Of a stretch of 23,747 nt of DNA, positions 1-12,090 are shown piece after piece (positions within the stretch are counted from its first letter, which is position 1; every line of letters begins with the position of its first letter). The position numbers were made by a program, and so were the translations under genes. Below the pieces are notes generated by a model. That model did no database searches, was not told the DNA's origin, and worked only from the letters and a program-made list of their open reading frames with translations. The stretch lies in contig PNND01000472.1 in NCBI GenBank assembly GCA_013824045.1, positions 1 to 23,747 on the forward strand, given 5' to 3'. The stretch is from Rhodobacter sp. (GTDB lineage Bacteria > Pseudomonadota > Alphaproteobacteria > Rhodobacterales > Rhodobacteraceae).

Positions 1-1343
1 CTGGTTTCCTTGTATTTCTCATGCATGTCGCGCCCGGTCTGGCGCATCGTCTCGATGCAGACATCAAGGCTCACCAGATGGATACCGTCTCCGCGTAGCG
101 CCAAGGATGCCGCCGACACCGCCTTGATCGCGCCCAGCCCGTTGCGCTCGATGCAGGGCACCTGCACCAGCCCCTTCACCGGGTCGCAGGTCATACCCAG
201 ATGATGCTCCAGCGCGATCTCTGCCGCGTTTTCCACCTGTTCGGGCGTCCCGCCCAGCACGGCGGCCAATCCCGCCGCCGCCATCGCCGCCGCTGATCCG
301 ACTTCCGCCTGACAGCCGCATTCTGCGCCGGAAATGCTGGCGTTGTGCTTCACCAACCCGCCAATCGCCGCCGCCGTCAGCATGAACTCCCCGACCCGCG
401 ACGCTGACGCCCCCGGCACATGGTCCAGCCAATAGCGGATCACCGCAGGCACCACGCCCGCCGCGCCATTCGTGGGCGCGGTCACCACCTGCCCCCCCGC
501 TGCATTTTCCTCATTCACCGCCATCGCATAAAGCGACATCCAATCGTTGATCACATGCGGCGGCGTCATGTTCAGTCCGCGCTCGGCCATCAGCGCATCA
601 TGGATGCCCTTGGCCCTGCGCCGCACCTTCAGCCCGCCCGGCAGGATGCCCTCACCCGCCATCCCGCGCGTGATGCAATCGTTCATCACCTGCCAGATGC
701 GCTCCATCCCGCGGTCCAGATCGGCGCTGGAACGGAACTTCACCTCATTCGCCCGCTTCATCTGCGCGATGCTCAGCCCCGACGCCTTCGCCATCGCCAG
801 CATCTCGTCCGCGGTCTCGAACGGATAAGGCACATCCGCCCGCGCCCGCGCCTTGGCCCCCCCGGCATCCGCCAGCTCACCCGCCGTCAGCACGAAGCCG
901 CCTCCGATGGAGTAATAGGTCTCTTCCATGATCACGTCGCCCTGCGCATCCGTGGCGCGCAGGATCATGCCGTTGGCATGGCCGGGCAGGGCAGGGCCAT
1001 AGTCGAACACAAGGTCCTTGCCCGGATCAAAGGCCATCTCGCCCATCCCCGGCACATCGATCACCTTGCGCGCCTTGATATCCGCCAACGTCGCCTCTGC
1101 CTTCGCGGCGTCATAGGTGGCAGGCTCGAACCCCGCCAATCCCAAGATCGTCGCCCTGTCCGTCGCATGGCCCACCCCGGTAAAGGCCAACGATCCATGC
1201 AGCGAAGCCCTCAGCCCCCGGAAATGAAAGGGCGAGGCGCGCATCTTCTCAAGGAACCGCGCCCCGGCCACCATCGGCCCCATCGTGTGGCTGGAGGACG
1301 GGCCCACCCCCACCTTGAACATGTCAAAGACCGAAAGGAACAT
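1..1343 (-). CDS. sdaA: L-serine ammonia-lyase (single-chain), 3' end cut by window edge
   Basis: Deaminates L-serine to pyruvate and ammonia in the cytoplasm using a [4Fe-4S] cluster. The reading frame is open from the ATG at 1343 to the window edge, about 447 codons, so only about a dozen C-terminal residues should be missing against the usual ~460. The N-terminus carries the family motif [13 protein letters not shown] (residues 10-22). The C-terminal domain shows APTNGAAG, a Cys-Gly-Cys pair (C342/C344), and C386 and C397 in the CDPVxGLVQVPC motif, which fit the known iron-sulfur ligands. I checked frame continuity at several points and saw no shift. The start lies 4 nt downstream of the stop of the GST-family gene, so the two are probably co-transcribed, with this gene second. 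Confidence 0.95.
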   Translation of the reverse strand, partial: MFLSVFDMFKVGVGPSSSHTMGPMVAGARFLEKMRASPFHFRGLRASLHGSLAFTGVGHATDRATILGLAGFEPATYDAAKAEATLADIKARKVIDVPGMGEMAFDPGKDLVFDYGPALPGHANGMILRATDAQGDVIMEETYYSIGGGFVLTAGELADAGGAKARARADVPYPFETADEMLAMAKASGLSIAQMKRANEVKFRSSADLDRGMERIWQVMNDCITRGMAGEGILPGGLKVRRRAKGIHDALMAERGLNMTPPHVINDWMSLYAMAVNEENAAGGQVVTAPTNGAAGVVPAVIRYWLDHVPGASASRVGEFMLTAAAIGGLVKHNASISGAECGCQAEVGSAAAMAAAGLAAVLGGTPEQVENAAEIALEHHLGMTCDPVKGLVQVPCIERNGLGAIKAVSAASLALRGDGIHLVSLDVCIETMRQTGRDMHEKYKET

Positions 1344-1347
1344 CGGA

Positions 1348-2004
1348 TCACACCTCGGGATCGGTAAAGAAACGTCCGCTCAACCCATTCGCCTCAGCCG
1401 CGCGCAGCGTGGCGGGCCGCGCCTCGCAGGCGGCGGCAATGGCATGCAGCGCAGGATAGTCCTGTGCGGAAATAGCAAGATCAGGCGCCCATGCGAAGGC
1501 GCGCATCCAGCGCAAAAGCATGGAAATGTAAATCCCCAGAACCCCGGGCTGATCGGGCGACAGCCAGCTAGGCCGCGTCGCCGCCATCGCCTCCAGCGCT
1601 GCCATCCGCTCTACCAGCCGCGCCCGCGCCGCCTCGGCCACGATCCGCGCGTGATCCTCGCTCACCCGGTAGGGATGGATCAGGTCCATCACCGCCGTAT
1701 GCAGCCCGTTATTGGCAAAGACGAACCATGACAGAAACGCCCCTCGCTCCGCCGCACCCGGCGCGGGCGCCAGCCCGTGCCGCTCGCCCAGAAAGAGCAG
1801 GATCGCCCCCGTCTCGAACATCATGCCATCCGGCGTCTGCATCGCAGGCACCAACCCCATCGGATGCCGCGCCAGATGCTCCGGCGATTGCAGCTCGCCC
1901 GCGTCGATATCCAGAAAGACCGCCTCATAAGGCACGCCCGCCTCTTCCAATGCGACATGCACCGCCAGATTCGCGAAATCCGGAACGCCGAAAAGCCTGT
2001 ACAT
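1348..2004 (-). CDS. Glutathione S-transferase family protein
   Basis: A 218-residue GST-fold protein. The N-terminal thioredoxin-like half starts MYRLFGVPDFANLAVHVALE, continues with the cis-Pro region GLVPAMQTPDG (around residues 50-60) and the glutathione gamma-glutamyl-binding 'E-T/S' step (FETGAILLFL). The C-terminal half is helical. The frame extends upstream to 2073, but the ATG at 2004 is preceded by a purine-rich GGGGGGACAG and begins exactly where GST homology begins, so it is preferred. It is the first gene of a two-gene unit with L-serine ammonia-lyase, 4 nt away. Substrate is unknown. GST-like proteins of this type may act as glutathione lyases or isomerases, but nothing here decides that. 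Confidence 0.85.
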   Translation of the reverse strand: MYRLFGVPDFANLAVHVALEEAGVPYEAVFLDIDAGELQSPEHLARHPMGLVPAMQTPDGMMFETGAILLFLGERHGLAPAPGAAERGAFLSWFVFANNGLHTAVMDLIHPYRVSEDHARIVAEAARARLVERMAALEAMAATRPSWLSPDQPGVLGIYISMLLRWMRAFAWAPDLAISAQDYPALHAIAAACEARPATLRAAEANGLSGRFFTDPEV

Positions 2005-2171
2005 CTGTCCCCCCGCTGACTGCCGCGCCAGAATGCGCCGCACCACCATGCCACGTGCTGCGGAAAGCGACATCCGGAAAGCATAATCCGCACAACAGCC
2101 CGCAGATATTCACCGCCTGTTAATCCCACGCCCCCATCCTGCCATCCGTGAGCCTCTAGAACGGAGCAGTC

Positions 2172-2723
2172 ATGCGCGCCCTTTTCCCCTTTCTTCTCCT
2201 CGCCACCCCGGTTGCCGCGCAAGAGGCGGCCCTCCTTCCCGCCTCCCTCCCGCCCGATGTGGCAGAGGCTATCCTCGCCCGCCCCGACAGGTTTGCCGAC
2301 ATGGCCGCCGACCTGATCCATGGCCATGGCACCGGCGGCACCATCACCCCCGCCGCCATTGAAACGGCCATTGCGCTCGACCATGCCTTCTACCGCACCC
2401 GCGCCCTGCGACCCTTCCACGAATCCGATCTCGATGCCGATGGCAGCCTTACCACGCCTGAAGTCGTGGCCCGCGCTGCCACCCTCTCTCCCCCCGCCCG
2501 CGCCCGGCTGATGCGTGACCACGCCGCCGCCGATGCGGATGCCGATGGCACCCTCTCGCCCCCCGAACTCCGCGCCTATGCCGAGGCAGCAGCTGCCCGC
2601 GCCTCCCGCCCCCTCGACGAGGGGCTCATGCGCGCGACCGCCGCCTTCGATGCGGATGCCGACGGGCAGACGGGCCTTGCCGAACTCACCCGCGCCTTGC
2701 AGCCGCTTTCTGCCACCAACTGA
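2172..2723 (+). CDS. Secreted EF-hand calcium-binding protein
   Basis: A 183-residue protein with a signal peptide (residues 1-17, MRALFPFLLLATPVAAQ, AxA-type cleavage) and therefore probably periplasmic or exported. It has three canonical 12-residue EF-hand loops: DLDADGSLTTPE (86-97), DADADGTLSPPE (121-132) and DADADGQTGLAE (160-171), each with Asp at positions 1, 3 and 5, Gly at 6 and Glu at 12. Such loops bind Ca2+; the cellular role is unknown. A GGAGC sequence about 6 nt before the ATG is a reasonable ribosome-binding site. It is divergent from the GST gene and precedes rpiA by 90 nt; a candidate promoter in that gap suggests it is not co-transcribed with rpiA. Confidence 0.85.
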   Translation: MRALFPFLLLATPVAAQEAALLPASLPPDVAEAILARPDRFADMAADLIHGHGTGGTITPAAIETAIALDHAFYRTRALRPFHESDLDADGSLTTPEVVARAATLSPPARARLMRDHAAADADADGTLSPPELRAYAEAAAARASRPLDEGLMRATAAFDADADGQTGLAELTRALQPLSATN

Positions 2724-2755
2724 CCGCCGGGCAGGGCAAAAGGTGGCATTTCGCC

Positions 2756-2785
2756 CTTACACGACCCGCCCGCATTGCCTATAAG
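2756..2785 (+). promoter_or_regulatory. Candidate sigma70-type promoter for rpiA-gor
   Basis: CTTACA at 2756-2761 (4 of 6 to TTGACA), an 18-nt spacer, and TATAAG at 2780-2785 (5 of 6 to TATAAT). Transcription would begin near 2792, giving a leader of about 20 nt that contains the AAGGAG ribosome-binding site at 2801-2806. This is a motif match only. Confidence 0.4.
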
Positions 2786-2813
2786 CGGGGGCAAGCCGTG
2801 AAGGAGTTGCCCC

Positions 2814-3599
2814 ATGCCCGCAGAGCTTTCCCCCATCGACAAGGCCAAGTTCGTTGCCGCCAAACGCGCCACCGAATTCGTCGAAGACGGGATGAAGCTT
2901 GGCCTCGGCACGGGCTCCACTGCCGCCTGGATGGTGCGCTGCCTTGCCGAACGCATCCGCGAAGACGGGCTGAAGGTCGTGGGTGTTCCCACGTCCTCAC
3001 GCACGGCGGAACTGGCCGCCTCGCTCGGTGTGCCCATCGCCACGCTGGATGAGGTGAAATGGCTCGACCTCACCATCGACGGCGCCGATGAATTCGACCC
3101 CAACCTCGCGCTCATCAAAGGCGGCGGGGCGGCGCTTTTGCAGGAAAAGATCGTCGCCACCGCCTCGGATCAGATGATCGTCATCGCCGATGCCGCGAAA
3201 GAGGTGACGCAACTTGGCGCCTTCCCCCTCCCGGTTGAGGTGATCCCCTTCGGCTGGCAAACCACCAAGGCGCTGATCGAAGAAACGCTGGTCTCGCTTG
3301 ACGTGCTCAACCGCGATTGCACCCTGCGCATGAACGGCGACCGCCCGCTGGTCACGGATGAGGCGAACTTCATCATCGACCTGCATCTCAAACGCATCGG
3401 CAACCCGCGCCAACTGGCGCTGGTGCTTAACCAGATCCCCGGCGTCGTGGAAAACGGCCTCTTCATCGACATCTGCGATATCGTGGTCATCGGCCATGGC
3501 GATGGCCGCGTCACCGTGCGCGACATCAATCAGGGCACGGAAGGCGAGGACTTCGTCGAATTCGCCCCCACCGACAACATCTTCGCGGATATCGAATGA
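2814..3599 (+). CDS. rpiA: Ribose-5-phosphate isomerase A
   Basis: Interconverts ribose 5-phosphate and ribulose 5-phosphate in the non-oxidative pentose phosphate pathway and, in organisms that have it, the Calvin cycle. At 261 residues it matches alphaproteobacterial RpiA. Family motifs are intact: phosphate-binding GLGTGSTA (30-37), catalytic DGADEFD (89-95) and [11 protein letters not shown] (102-112). The start is fixed by AAGGAG at 2801-2806, seven nt before the ATG. Its stop TGA overlaps the ATG of gor (ATGA at 3596-3599), so the two are translationally coupled. The pairing is sensible, since the pentose phosphate pathway supplies the NADPH that glutathione reductase uses. Confidence 0.97.
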   Translation: MPAELSPIDKAKFVAAKRATEFVEDGMKLGLGTGSTAAWMVRCLAERIREDGLKVVGVPTSSRTAELAASLGVPIATLDEVKWLDLTIDGADEFDPNLALIKGGGAALLQEKIVATASDQMIVIADAAKEVTQLGAFPLPVEVIPFGWQTTKALIEETLVSLDVLNRDCTLRMNGDRPLVTDEANFIIDLHLKRIGNPRQLALVLNQIPGVVENGLFIDICDIVVIGHGDGRVTVRDINQGTEGEDFVEFAPTDNIFADIE

Positions 3600-4953
3600 C
3601 CTTCGACTACGATCTTTTCGTCATCGGCGGCGGCTCCGGCGGCGTCCGTGCCGCACGCATCGCCGCGGGCGAAGGCGGGGCAAAGGTCGGCCTCGCCGAG
3701 GAAAGCCGATGGGCGGCACCTGCGTCATCCGGGGCTGCGTGCCGAAAAAGCTGATGGTCTTTGCATCAAGCTTCCCCGACATGTTCGAAGATGCCGCCGC
3801 CTATGGCTGGCAGGTCAAGGCCGGGGCCTTCGACTGGCCCCGTTTCCGCACCGCGCTGGAAGCCGAACTTGACCGTCTCGAAGGGGCCTATCGCAACACG
3901 CTGCAAAACGCGGGCGTCACCATCCATGATGCCCGCGCCACCGTGGTCGATCCCCACACCGTGCGCCTATCCACGGGCGAGACCTTCACCACCAAGCACA
4001 TCCTGATCGCCACGGGCGGCTGGCCTTTCATTCCCGAAATCCCGGGCCGCGAACTCGCCATCACATCGAATGAGATCTTCCATCTCGACGCGCTGCCCAA
4101 ACGCGCGCTGGTCGTCGGCGGCGGCTACATCGCGTCGGAATTCGCCTGCATCCTGCACGGCCTCGGGGTGGCGGTCACCCAATACTACCGCGGCGCGCAG
4201 ATCCTGCGCGGCTTCGATGATGAGGCGCGGGGCCACGTCGCCAACGCCATGCAGATGCGCGGCATCGCCATCCACTGCGGCACCGATGTGATCCGGCTGG
4301 AGAAAACCGCCACTGGCATCCGCGCTGTCGCCACCGATGGCACGGAACGCGAGTTTGACCTCGTCCTTTACGCCACGGGCCGCAAACCCAATGCGCAGGG
4401 CCTCGGCCTCGAAGACCTCGGCGTGAAGTTCGGCCGCCATGGCCAGATCATGGTCGACGACTATTCGCAGACCGCTGTCCCCTCCATCTTCGCCGTGGGT
4501 GATGTCACGGCCCGCGTGAACCTTACCCCCGTCGCCATCCGCGAAGGCCACGCCTTCGCCGATACCGTCTTTCGCGGCATCCCCACGCGCTTTGACCACA
4601 GCCTGATCGCCTCGGCCGTTTTCACCCAGCCCGAACTGGGCAGCGTCGGCCTGTCGGAAGAGGCTGCCCGGGCGCAGGAAGAGATCGAGGTCTACGCCGC
4701 CACCTTCCGCCCGATGAAGACGCTTTTCGCCGGGCGGCAGGACCGCGTTCTGATGAAACTCATCGTCAGCGCCGCCACGCGCAAGGTTCTGGGTTGCCAT
4801 ATCGTCGCACCGGATGCGGGCGAGTTGATCCAGCTTGCCGCCATTGCCATCGGCATGGGGGCCACGAAAGAGGACTTTGACCGCACCGTTGCGGTTCATC
4901 CGACCATTTCGGAAGAGTTGGTCACGATGCGCAAACCAACCCGAAAAGGCTAG
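3596..4953 (+). pseudogene. gor: Glutathione-disulfide reductase, frameshifted near codon 38
   Basis: NADPH-dependent FAD flavoprotein that reduces oxidised glutathione. The start ATG at 3596 overlaps the rpiA stop. The first frame encodes the FAD-binding [13 protein letters not shown] and runs to GLAEESR; it then reads out of frame to a TGA at 3752-3754, a 52-residue product. From 3709 the next frame resumes with [14 protein letters not shown], containing the redox pair C43/C48 (numbered with the missing base restored), the NADPH-binding VVGGGYIASEFA, the FAD-binding VGDVTARVNLTPVAI and the C-terminal HPTISEELV with the catalytic His. Exactly one base is missing in the Arg codon before that ATG (AGC CG- ATG). 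The rest is intact and would give 452 residues, the normal length. It is either a sequencing/assembly error or a genuine loss-of-function mutation. Confidence 0.9.
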
Positions 4954-5029
4954 ACGCGGGCATTCAACTGCTTGAATTTGGCGCAGACATACACAGTTAA
5001 AGCCGGACGGCAAAAAAAGGGTACGATCA

Positions 5030-6243
5030 ATGGCAGGAAGCGGTGGTCCTTGGGGCGGCGGCGGCGGCCCGGGCGATGATGACCGGAACGGTGGACGCGA
5101 TAATGGCGGACGCGAAAATGGCGGACGCGATCCCGGGCGCGGCCCACGCCGTCCGGGCGAGGGCGGCCCCCAGATTCCCGAAATCGACGAGATCATGAAA
5201 AAGGGTCAGGAACAGCTGCGCGTCCTCATGGGCGGTCGCGGTAGCCGTGGCCCCACGGGCGGCGGCGGTGGCCGCGATCCGAACAGCCCGCTTGTCACCA
5301 AGCAGGGCCTCCTCCTCGGCGCTCTCGCCGCTGCAGGCCTCTGGGCCTTCATGTCCTTTTACACGGTCCGTCCCGAAGAACGCTCGGTCGAGCTGTTCCT
5401 TGGCGAATTCTCCGCCGTCGGAAATCCCGGTCTGAACTTCGCGCCGTGGCCCGTGATCACGGCAGAAATCGTGCCGGTCACCGGCGAACGTACTACCGAT
5501 ATCGGTGCCGTGGGCGATGGGGCCATCGGCGATGGCCTGATGCTGACGCGCGACCAGAACATCGTCGACATCGGTTTTCAGGTGGTCTGGAACGTCGCCG
5601 ATCCTGCGGCCTTCCTGTTCAACCTCGCCGACCCGGATGACACGATCCGTGCGGTGTCCGAATCCGCGATGCGCGACATCATCGCCCGTTCGGAACTGTC
5701 GCCCATTCTTAACCGCGACCGGGGCGTGATCGCTGCGGATCTGCAGACCAACGTGCAAACCACGCTCGACAGCTATCAGGCCGGCATCAACGTCATCCGC
5801 GTCAACCTGCAACGCGCCTCCCCTCCCGGTGAGGTGATCGATGCCTTCCGCGAAGTGCAGGCTGCGCAGCAGGAACGCGAACGCCTCCAGAACGAGGCTG
5901 ACGCCTACGCCAACCGCGTCACCGCCGGTGCGCGCGGTGAAGCCGCCCGGCTCCTTGAAGAGGCCGAAGCCTATCGCGCCCAGGTCGTCAACGTGGCACA
6001 GGGTGAAGCCAGCCGCTTCCTGTCGGTCTACGAGGAATACATCAAGGCGCCGGAAGTGACCCGCCGCCGCATGTATCTGGAAACGATGGAAAAAGTGCTG
6101 GGTGGCATGAACAAGGTCATCCTTGACGGCGTCGCCAGCGGGGAAGGTGGCGGTCAGGGTGTCGTGCCCTTCCTGCCGCTGAACGAACTCAACCGCCCGG
6201 CCCCTGCTCAGGGCGCGGCCGCCGCGACCGGGGGAACCAACTG

Positions 6244-6244
<1 letters not shown>
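5030..6244 (+). CDS. hflK: FtsH protease activity modulator HflK
   Basis: With HflC it forms a large cage of SPFH/prohibitin proteins around the membrane protease FtsH and modulates its activity. The 404-residue protein has a Gly/Arg/Asp-rich cytoplasmic N-terminus (1-85), one membrane segment (about 92-111, LLLGALAAAGLWAFMSFYTV), then a periplasmic SPFH domain with VNLQRASPPGEVIDAF, followed by a long Ala/Glu/Arg-rich coiled coil (about 280-345). AAAAGGG 8 nt before the ATG supports this start. The N-terminus contains three 5-residue repeats GGR(D/E)N encoded by 15-bp repeats. The stop overlaps the hflC start by one base (TGATG), indicating coupled translation. Confidence 0.95.
5090..5134 (+). 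repeat. 15-bp tandem repeat (three units) inside hflK
   Basis: Units at 5090-5104, 5105-5119 and 5120-5134 follow GGCGGACGCGAnAAT, the third diverging in its last bases. Each encodes Gly-Gly-Arg-Asp/Glu-Asn/Pro in the low-complexity cytoplasmic tail of HflK. The period is a multiple of three, so copy-number change would keep the frame. Confidence 0.85.
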
Positions 6245-7142
<898 letters not shown>

Positions 7143-7146
<4 letters not shown>

Positions 7147-7343
7147 CCTGGCTTCTGCTGGGCCTCGGCCTGGTTCTGGTGATCGAGGGGCTGGCGCTCG
7201 CGCTGGCCCCTTCACGTATCGAACAACTGTTGGCGTTCTTTGCCGCCCTCTCCCCCGAACGCCGCCGCAGCCTTGGCCTTGCCGCCATTGCCACGGGCGT
7301 GCTGCTGGTCTGGACGGCGCGGCAAATCTCCGGAAGCCCGTAA
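7143..7343 (+). CDS. DUF2065 (YjeT-like) small membrane protein
   Basis: A 66-residue protein with two predicted membrane helices, residues 3-22 (WLLLGLGLVLVIEGLALALA) and about 44-60 (LGLAAIATGVLLVWTAR), joined by a basic loop containing SPERRR. Length, topology and the early VxEGL..AL pattern fit the DUF2065 family, whose E. coli member YjeT also lies just downstream of hflKC. The function is unknown; the conserved position suggests a link to the HflKC-FtsH complex. Its ATG overlaps the hflC stop (ATGA, 7143-7146). Confidence 0.85.
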
Positions 7344-7510
7344 CAACCCGCCAACCGCTCTTGAAACAAATCGCCCAAAGGGTTCACATGCTGTTGAGAC
7401 AGCGCGACCCGGTTTGCATTGCATCGCGCGCTACCTACGTGATGATCACAAGCGTGCTCCGCCGTGCCGGCCTATGGCAGCGCGGCACCGCCAAACGAAA
7501 GGAGTTCGGA

Positions 7511-9031
<1,521 letters not shown>

Positions 9032-9053
9032 TCGGCGCAGGCACAGAACATGG

Positions 9054-9081
9054 GGGCGGCAGGGCAACCTGCCGCCCTTTT
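9054..9081 (+). terminator. Rho-independent terminator of the Deg protease gene
   Basis: A perfect 10-bp stem GGGCGGCAGG / CCTGCCGCCC (9054-9063 and 9068-9077) with a GCAA tetraloop, followed by TTTT. It lies 23 nt after the protease stop and 1 nt before the stop of the convergent HD-domain gene. On the plus strand the T-tract is properly placed; on the minus strand there is none. Confidence 0.9.
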
Positions 9082-9082
9082 G

Positions 9083-9718
9083 CTATCCGATCTCATGCAG
9101 CAGCCGGGTGCGAAAGCTTTCCATCCACTCCGCCCGCTCTGCCGCCATCCGCCGCCCTGTTTCCGTCTGCATCGCAGCGGCCACCGGAAACAGCTTTACC
9201 TCCAGATGGTCCAGTGCATAGCGCCTGTCATCCAGCGCCCGCTCCATGGCCAACGGATCGGCGGCGTGAAACAGCCCGCCTCCCATCTGCCCTGCAATCA
9301 GGAACATCCGCGCCAGCCCAATCGCCCCCAGCGCCTCCAGCCGGTCCGCATCCTGCAGGATGCGCGCCTCTACCGTTTCCGGCGTGATCCCGGCGGAAAA
9401 GCTGTGCGCCGCGATGGCATGATGCACCGCCGCCAGCCGCCCTTCGTCAAACCCCATCGCCGTCAGTTCCCGCACTGCCAGATCGGCAGACTTGCGCGAA
9501 GCCTGTGCCCGATCCGGGCTGTCCTTGGGCAGGTTCACCGCATCGTGGAAATAGGCCGCCACCGCCAGCACATCCGCATCCGCCCCCGGCTCATCCAGCG
9601 CAATCAGGCGGCAGCTCTTCCAGACCCGGTCCAGATGGCCCAGATCATGCGCCCCATCCGTGGCACCGTCCCACAGCGCGGCCATCCGCGCGCGGGCGCG
9701 GCCTGCCCAGAGGCTCAC
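9083..9718 (-). CDS. HD-domain phosphohydrolase-like protein
   Basis: A 211-residue protein of the HD superfamily of metal-dependent phosphohydrolases. Visible motifs are AHDLGHLDRVW (residues 23-33, first metal-binding His), YFHDAVN (HD pair at 58-59), HHAIAAHS (second His cluster) and DADRLEALGAIGLAR (conserved Asp). This order is typical of the YedJ-type/COG1418-like HD proteins; the substrate is unknown, a nucleotide or other phosphate ester. The start is taken at GTG 9718, where GTGA overlaps the stop of the lipoprotein gene upstream; the frame stays open further 5' but reads as a shadow of that gene. The two genes look translationally coupled. Confidence 0.82.
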   Translation of the reverse strand: MSLWAGRARARMAALWDGATDGAHDLGHLDRVWKSCRLIALDEPGADADVLAVAAYFHDAVNLPKDSPDRAQASRKSADLAVRELTAMGFDEGRLAAVHHAIAAHSFSAGITPETVEARILQDADRLEALGAIGLARMFLIAGQMGGGLFHAADPLAMERALDDRRYALDHLEVKLFPVAAAMQTETGRRMAAERAEWMESFRTRLLHEIG

Positions 9719-10263
9719 AATTCCTCCAGCGCGGTGGGCAGCAGCCCCAACTCCCGCGCCGCCGCCAGCGACAGGCGCGCGCTGTCCAGTCCCCGCTCCG
9801 TCTGATAGCGGCGCACCGCATCGCGCGTGCCTGCATCCAGTTGCCCGGTCAATTCCAGCGTGTAATACCCGCGCGCCTTCAGCGCCCGCTGCAGCGATGC
9901 CACGAACCCCACCGTGTAATCCGCAGGGCAGGGGGCGCGGAACCACACCTCCTCGCGGTCCTGCAGGATGCGCGTGCGCGTATCGGTGCGATAGCTGGCC
10001 TGTGTGAGCACGGTGCCATCCTCGGCCCGCGTTTCAGGTGTCACCACCACCTGCTCGGTCACCGTCTCGATCACGGCGGGAGTCACGTCGCTTTCCCAGC
10101 ACGCGCCTTCGGGCTTCTCCGGCGGTCCGGGGCGGTCCAGCCGCACGATCTCGCGCGCAAGGTCGCTGCTGCGGGGGGCCTGTGGCACTCCCGCCGTCTG
10201 GCAGGCGCAAAGCACCACCAGCATCAGACCCGTCGCAATGGCTGTTCTCTGCATCTGCCTCAT
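9715..10263 (-). CDS. Putative lipoprotein with peptidoglycan-binding domain
   Basis: A 182-residue protein. The N-terminus is a lipoprotein-like signal (MRQMQRTAIATGLMLVVLCAC, with C21 the likely lipidated residue after L-C-A; the Cys at -2 is unusual for a lipobox). The middle is charged with no recognised motif. The C-terminal part (about 110-170) matches the peptidoglycan-binding PGB_1 fold: SLQRALKARGYY, then LTGQLDAGTRDAVRRYQTERGL. It is probably anchored in the outer membrane and contacts the cell wall. The frame extends to 10302, but the ATG at 10263 sits immediately before the signal sequence; ATG 10254 is an alternative. It is coupled to the HD-domain gene by a GTGA overlap. Confidence 0.72.
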   Translation of the reverse strand: MRQMQRTAIATGLMLVVLCACQTAGVPQAPRSSDLAREIVRLDRPGPPEKPEGACWESDVTPAVIETVTEQVVVTPETRAEDGTVLTQASYRTDTRTRILQDREEVWFRAPCPADYTVGFVASLQRALKARGYYTLELTGQLDAGTRDAVRRYQTERGLDSARLSLAAARELGLLPTALEEL

Positions 10264-10304
10264 GTCCTGCCCGCCCGGTTTGCCCGGATCACAGTGCAGC
10301 ATAG

Positions 10305-11285
<981 letters not shown>

Positions 11286-11292
<7 letters not shown>

Positions 11293-11303
11293 CCCCCCGG
11301 GTC
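11286..11303. terminator. Hairpin between convergent fdxE and Hint genes
   Basis: GACCCGG-CCCC-CCGGGTC, a perfect 7-bp GC-rich stem with a 4-nt loop, 12 nt after the fdxE stop and just before the Hint gene stop. No T-tract follows on either strand, so it may be a weak bidirectional terminator or only a pause/stability hairpin. Confidence 0.45.
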
Positions 11304-11305
11304 GC

Positions 11306-11956
11306 TCAGCCCAGCAGCAGCGCCGCCTCGTCCCGGCTCGCGCAGGGGCGGGCGGTTCCGCCCAGCAGCGTGCCTTCCCAGAAGGCACGGCCCAGATCAG
11401 GAAACACGGCCCGCAACTCGGCCAGCGTATCGGGCGCCAATTCTGCCGCATCCTGCGCAAAGGGGTGATAGCTTTCCGTGGCCGCCCCTTCGGCAAAGAT
11501 GATCTCATGGCGGTCAAACAGCAGGTGGAAATAGTCCACCTCTTCCACCGGCACCACTTGCACCCGGTCGCCATCCACCAGATCGGCCGCCGCCGCCAGA
11601 ACCTCTGGCTCGCCGGTCATCAGTTCCGCCCGCCAGCCTGTCACCACCATCCGGTGATGCGGCGAAACACGCACCGGCCGCACATTGCCCAGAACCCCGG
11701 CTGCTATCTCCACCGGGGCCAGCGCACCGCGCCCGTCCACCCGCTTTGACAGCACCCGCCGCACCGGTTGCAGCCCATGGTCCATGGTTTCGATCATCAT
11801 GCCGTCGCGCAGATCCTCCACCGCGACAAACCCCGTCGCCGTTTCGATCCGCGTGCCACGGGCAAAGCAGGCCAGTTCCGTGGTCTGGAACACCTGCACG
11901 GCCAAGGCCAGCGCCGCATCCACCCGTTCATCCTGCATCTGGTCCAGCATCACCAT
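11306..11956 (-). CDS. Stand-alone Hint (hedgehog/intein) domain protein, Hint_2 type
   Basis: A Hint domain with the block-A Cys in ACFARGTRIETATGFVAVEDL (C30 from this start), the block-B-like SPHHRMVVTGW, and the Hint_2 signature DYFHLLFDRHEIIFAEGAATESYHP followed by an acidic region ending ALFP-like (AVFPDLG). Hint_2 domains are common in Rhodobacterales, usually behind an RTX or other N-terminal domain; here only about 30 residues precede it and no signal peptide or repeats are visible. Whether it self-processes is unknown. The ATG at 11956 (216 residues) is my choice; GTG 11974 in the same frame (222 residues) and ATG 11950 are possible, and none has a good ribosome-binding site. It is convergent with fdxE. 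Confidence 0.8.
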   Translation of the reverse strand: MVMLDQMQDERVDAALALAVQVFQTTELACFARGTRIETATGFVAVEDLRDGMMIETMDHGLQPVRRVLSKRVDGRGALAPVEIAAGVLGNVRPVRVSPHHRMVVTGWRAELMTGEPEVLAAAADLVDGDRVQVVPVEEVDYFHLLFDRHEIIFAEGAATESYHPFAQDAAELAPDTLAELRAVFPDLGRAFWEGTLLGGTARPCASRDEAALLLG

Positions 11957-11963
11957 CACCCGT

Positions 11964-11985
11964 TCACTTGGCACTCACTTGGCAC
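11964..11985 (-). repeat. Perfect 11-bp tandem duplication at the Hint gene start
   Basis: TCACTTGGCAC occurs at 11964-11974 and again at 11975-11985, with no mismatch. On the coding (minus) strand each copy begins with GTG, but since 11 is not a multiple of three only the downstream GTG (11974) is in frame with the Hint protein; the upstream GTG soon meets a TGA. Confidence 0.85.
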
Positions 11986-12090
11986 AGGGGGAAGACTCGC
12001 CCCGCACTGTGTCGAGATTACGGCAACGGCTGATCCGTTCTGGGGAAAAGAGTTAACAATTCAAGGCAATTTCGCCGCAATCCGGCAGCC

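Noticed and set aside
420..1367. Long plus-strand open frame (315 codons)
   Set aside because: Its His/Arg/Pro-rich product is typical of a GC-rich shadow; the minus strand of the same bases encodes L-serine ammonia-lyase with all motifs.
7356..7400. CTTGAAA near 7360 as a heat-shock sigma32 promoter for the Deg protease
   Set aside because: The -35-like CTTG is good, but no CYTAT-like -10 stands at 17-18 nt, so I do not call it.
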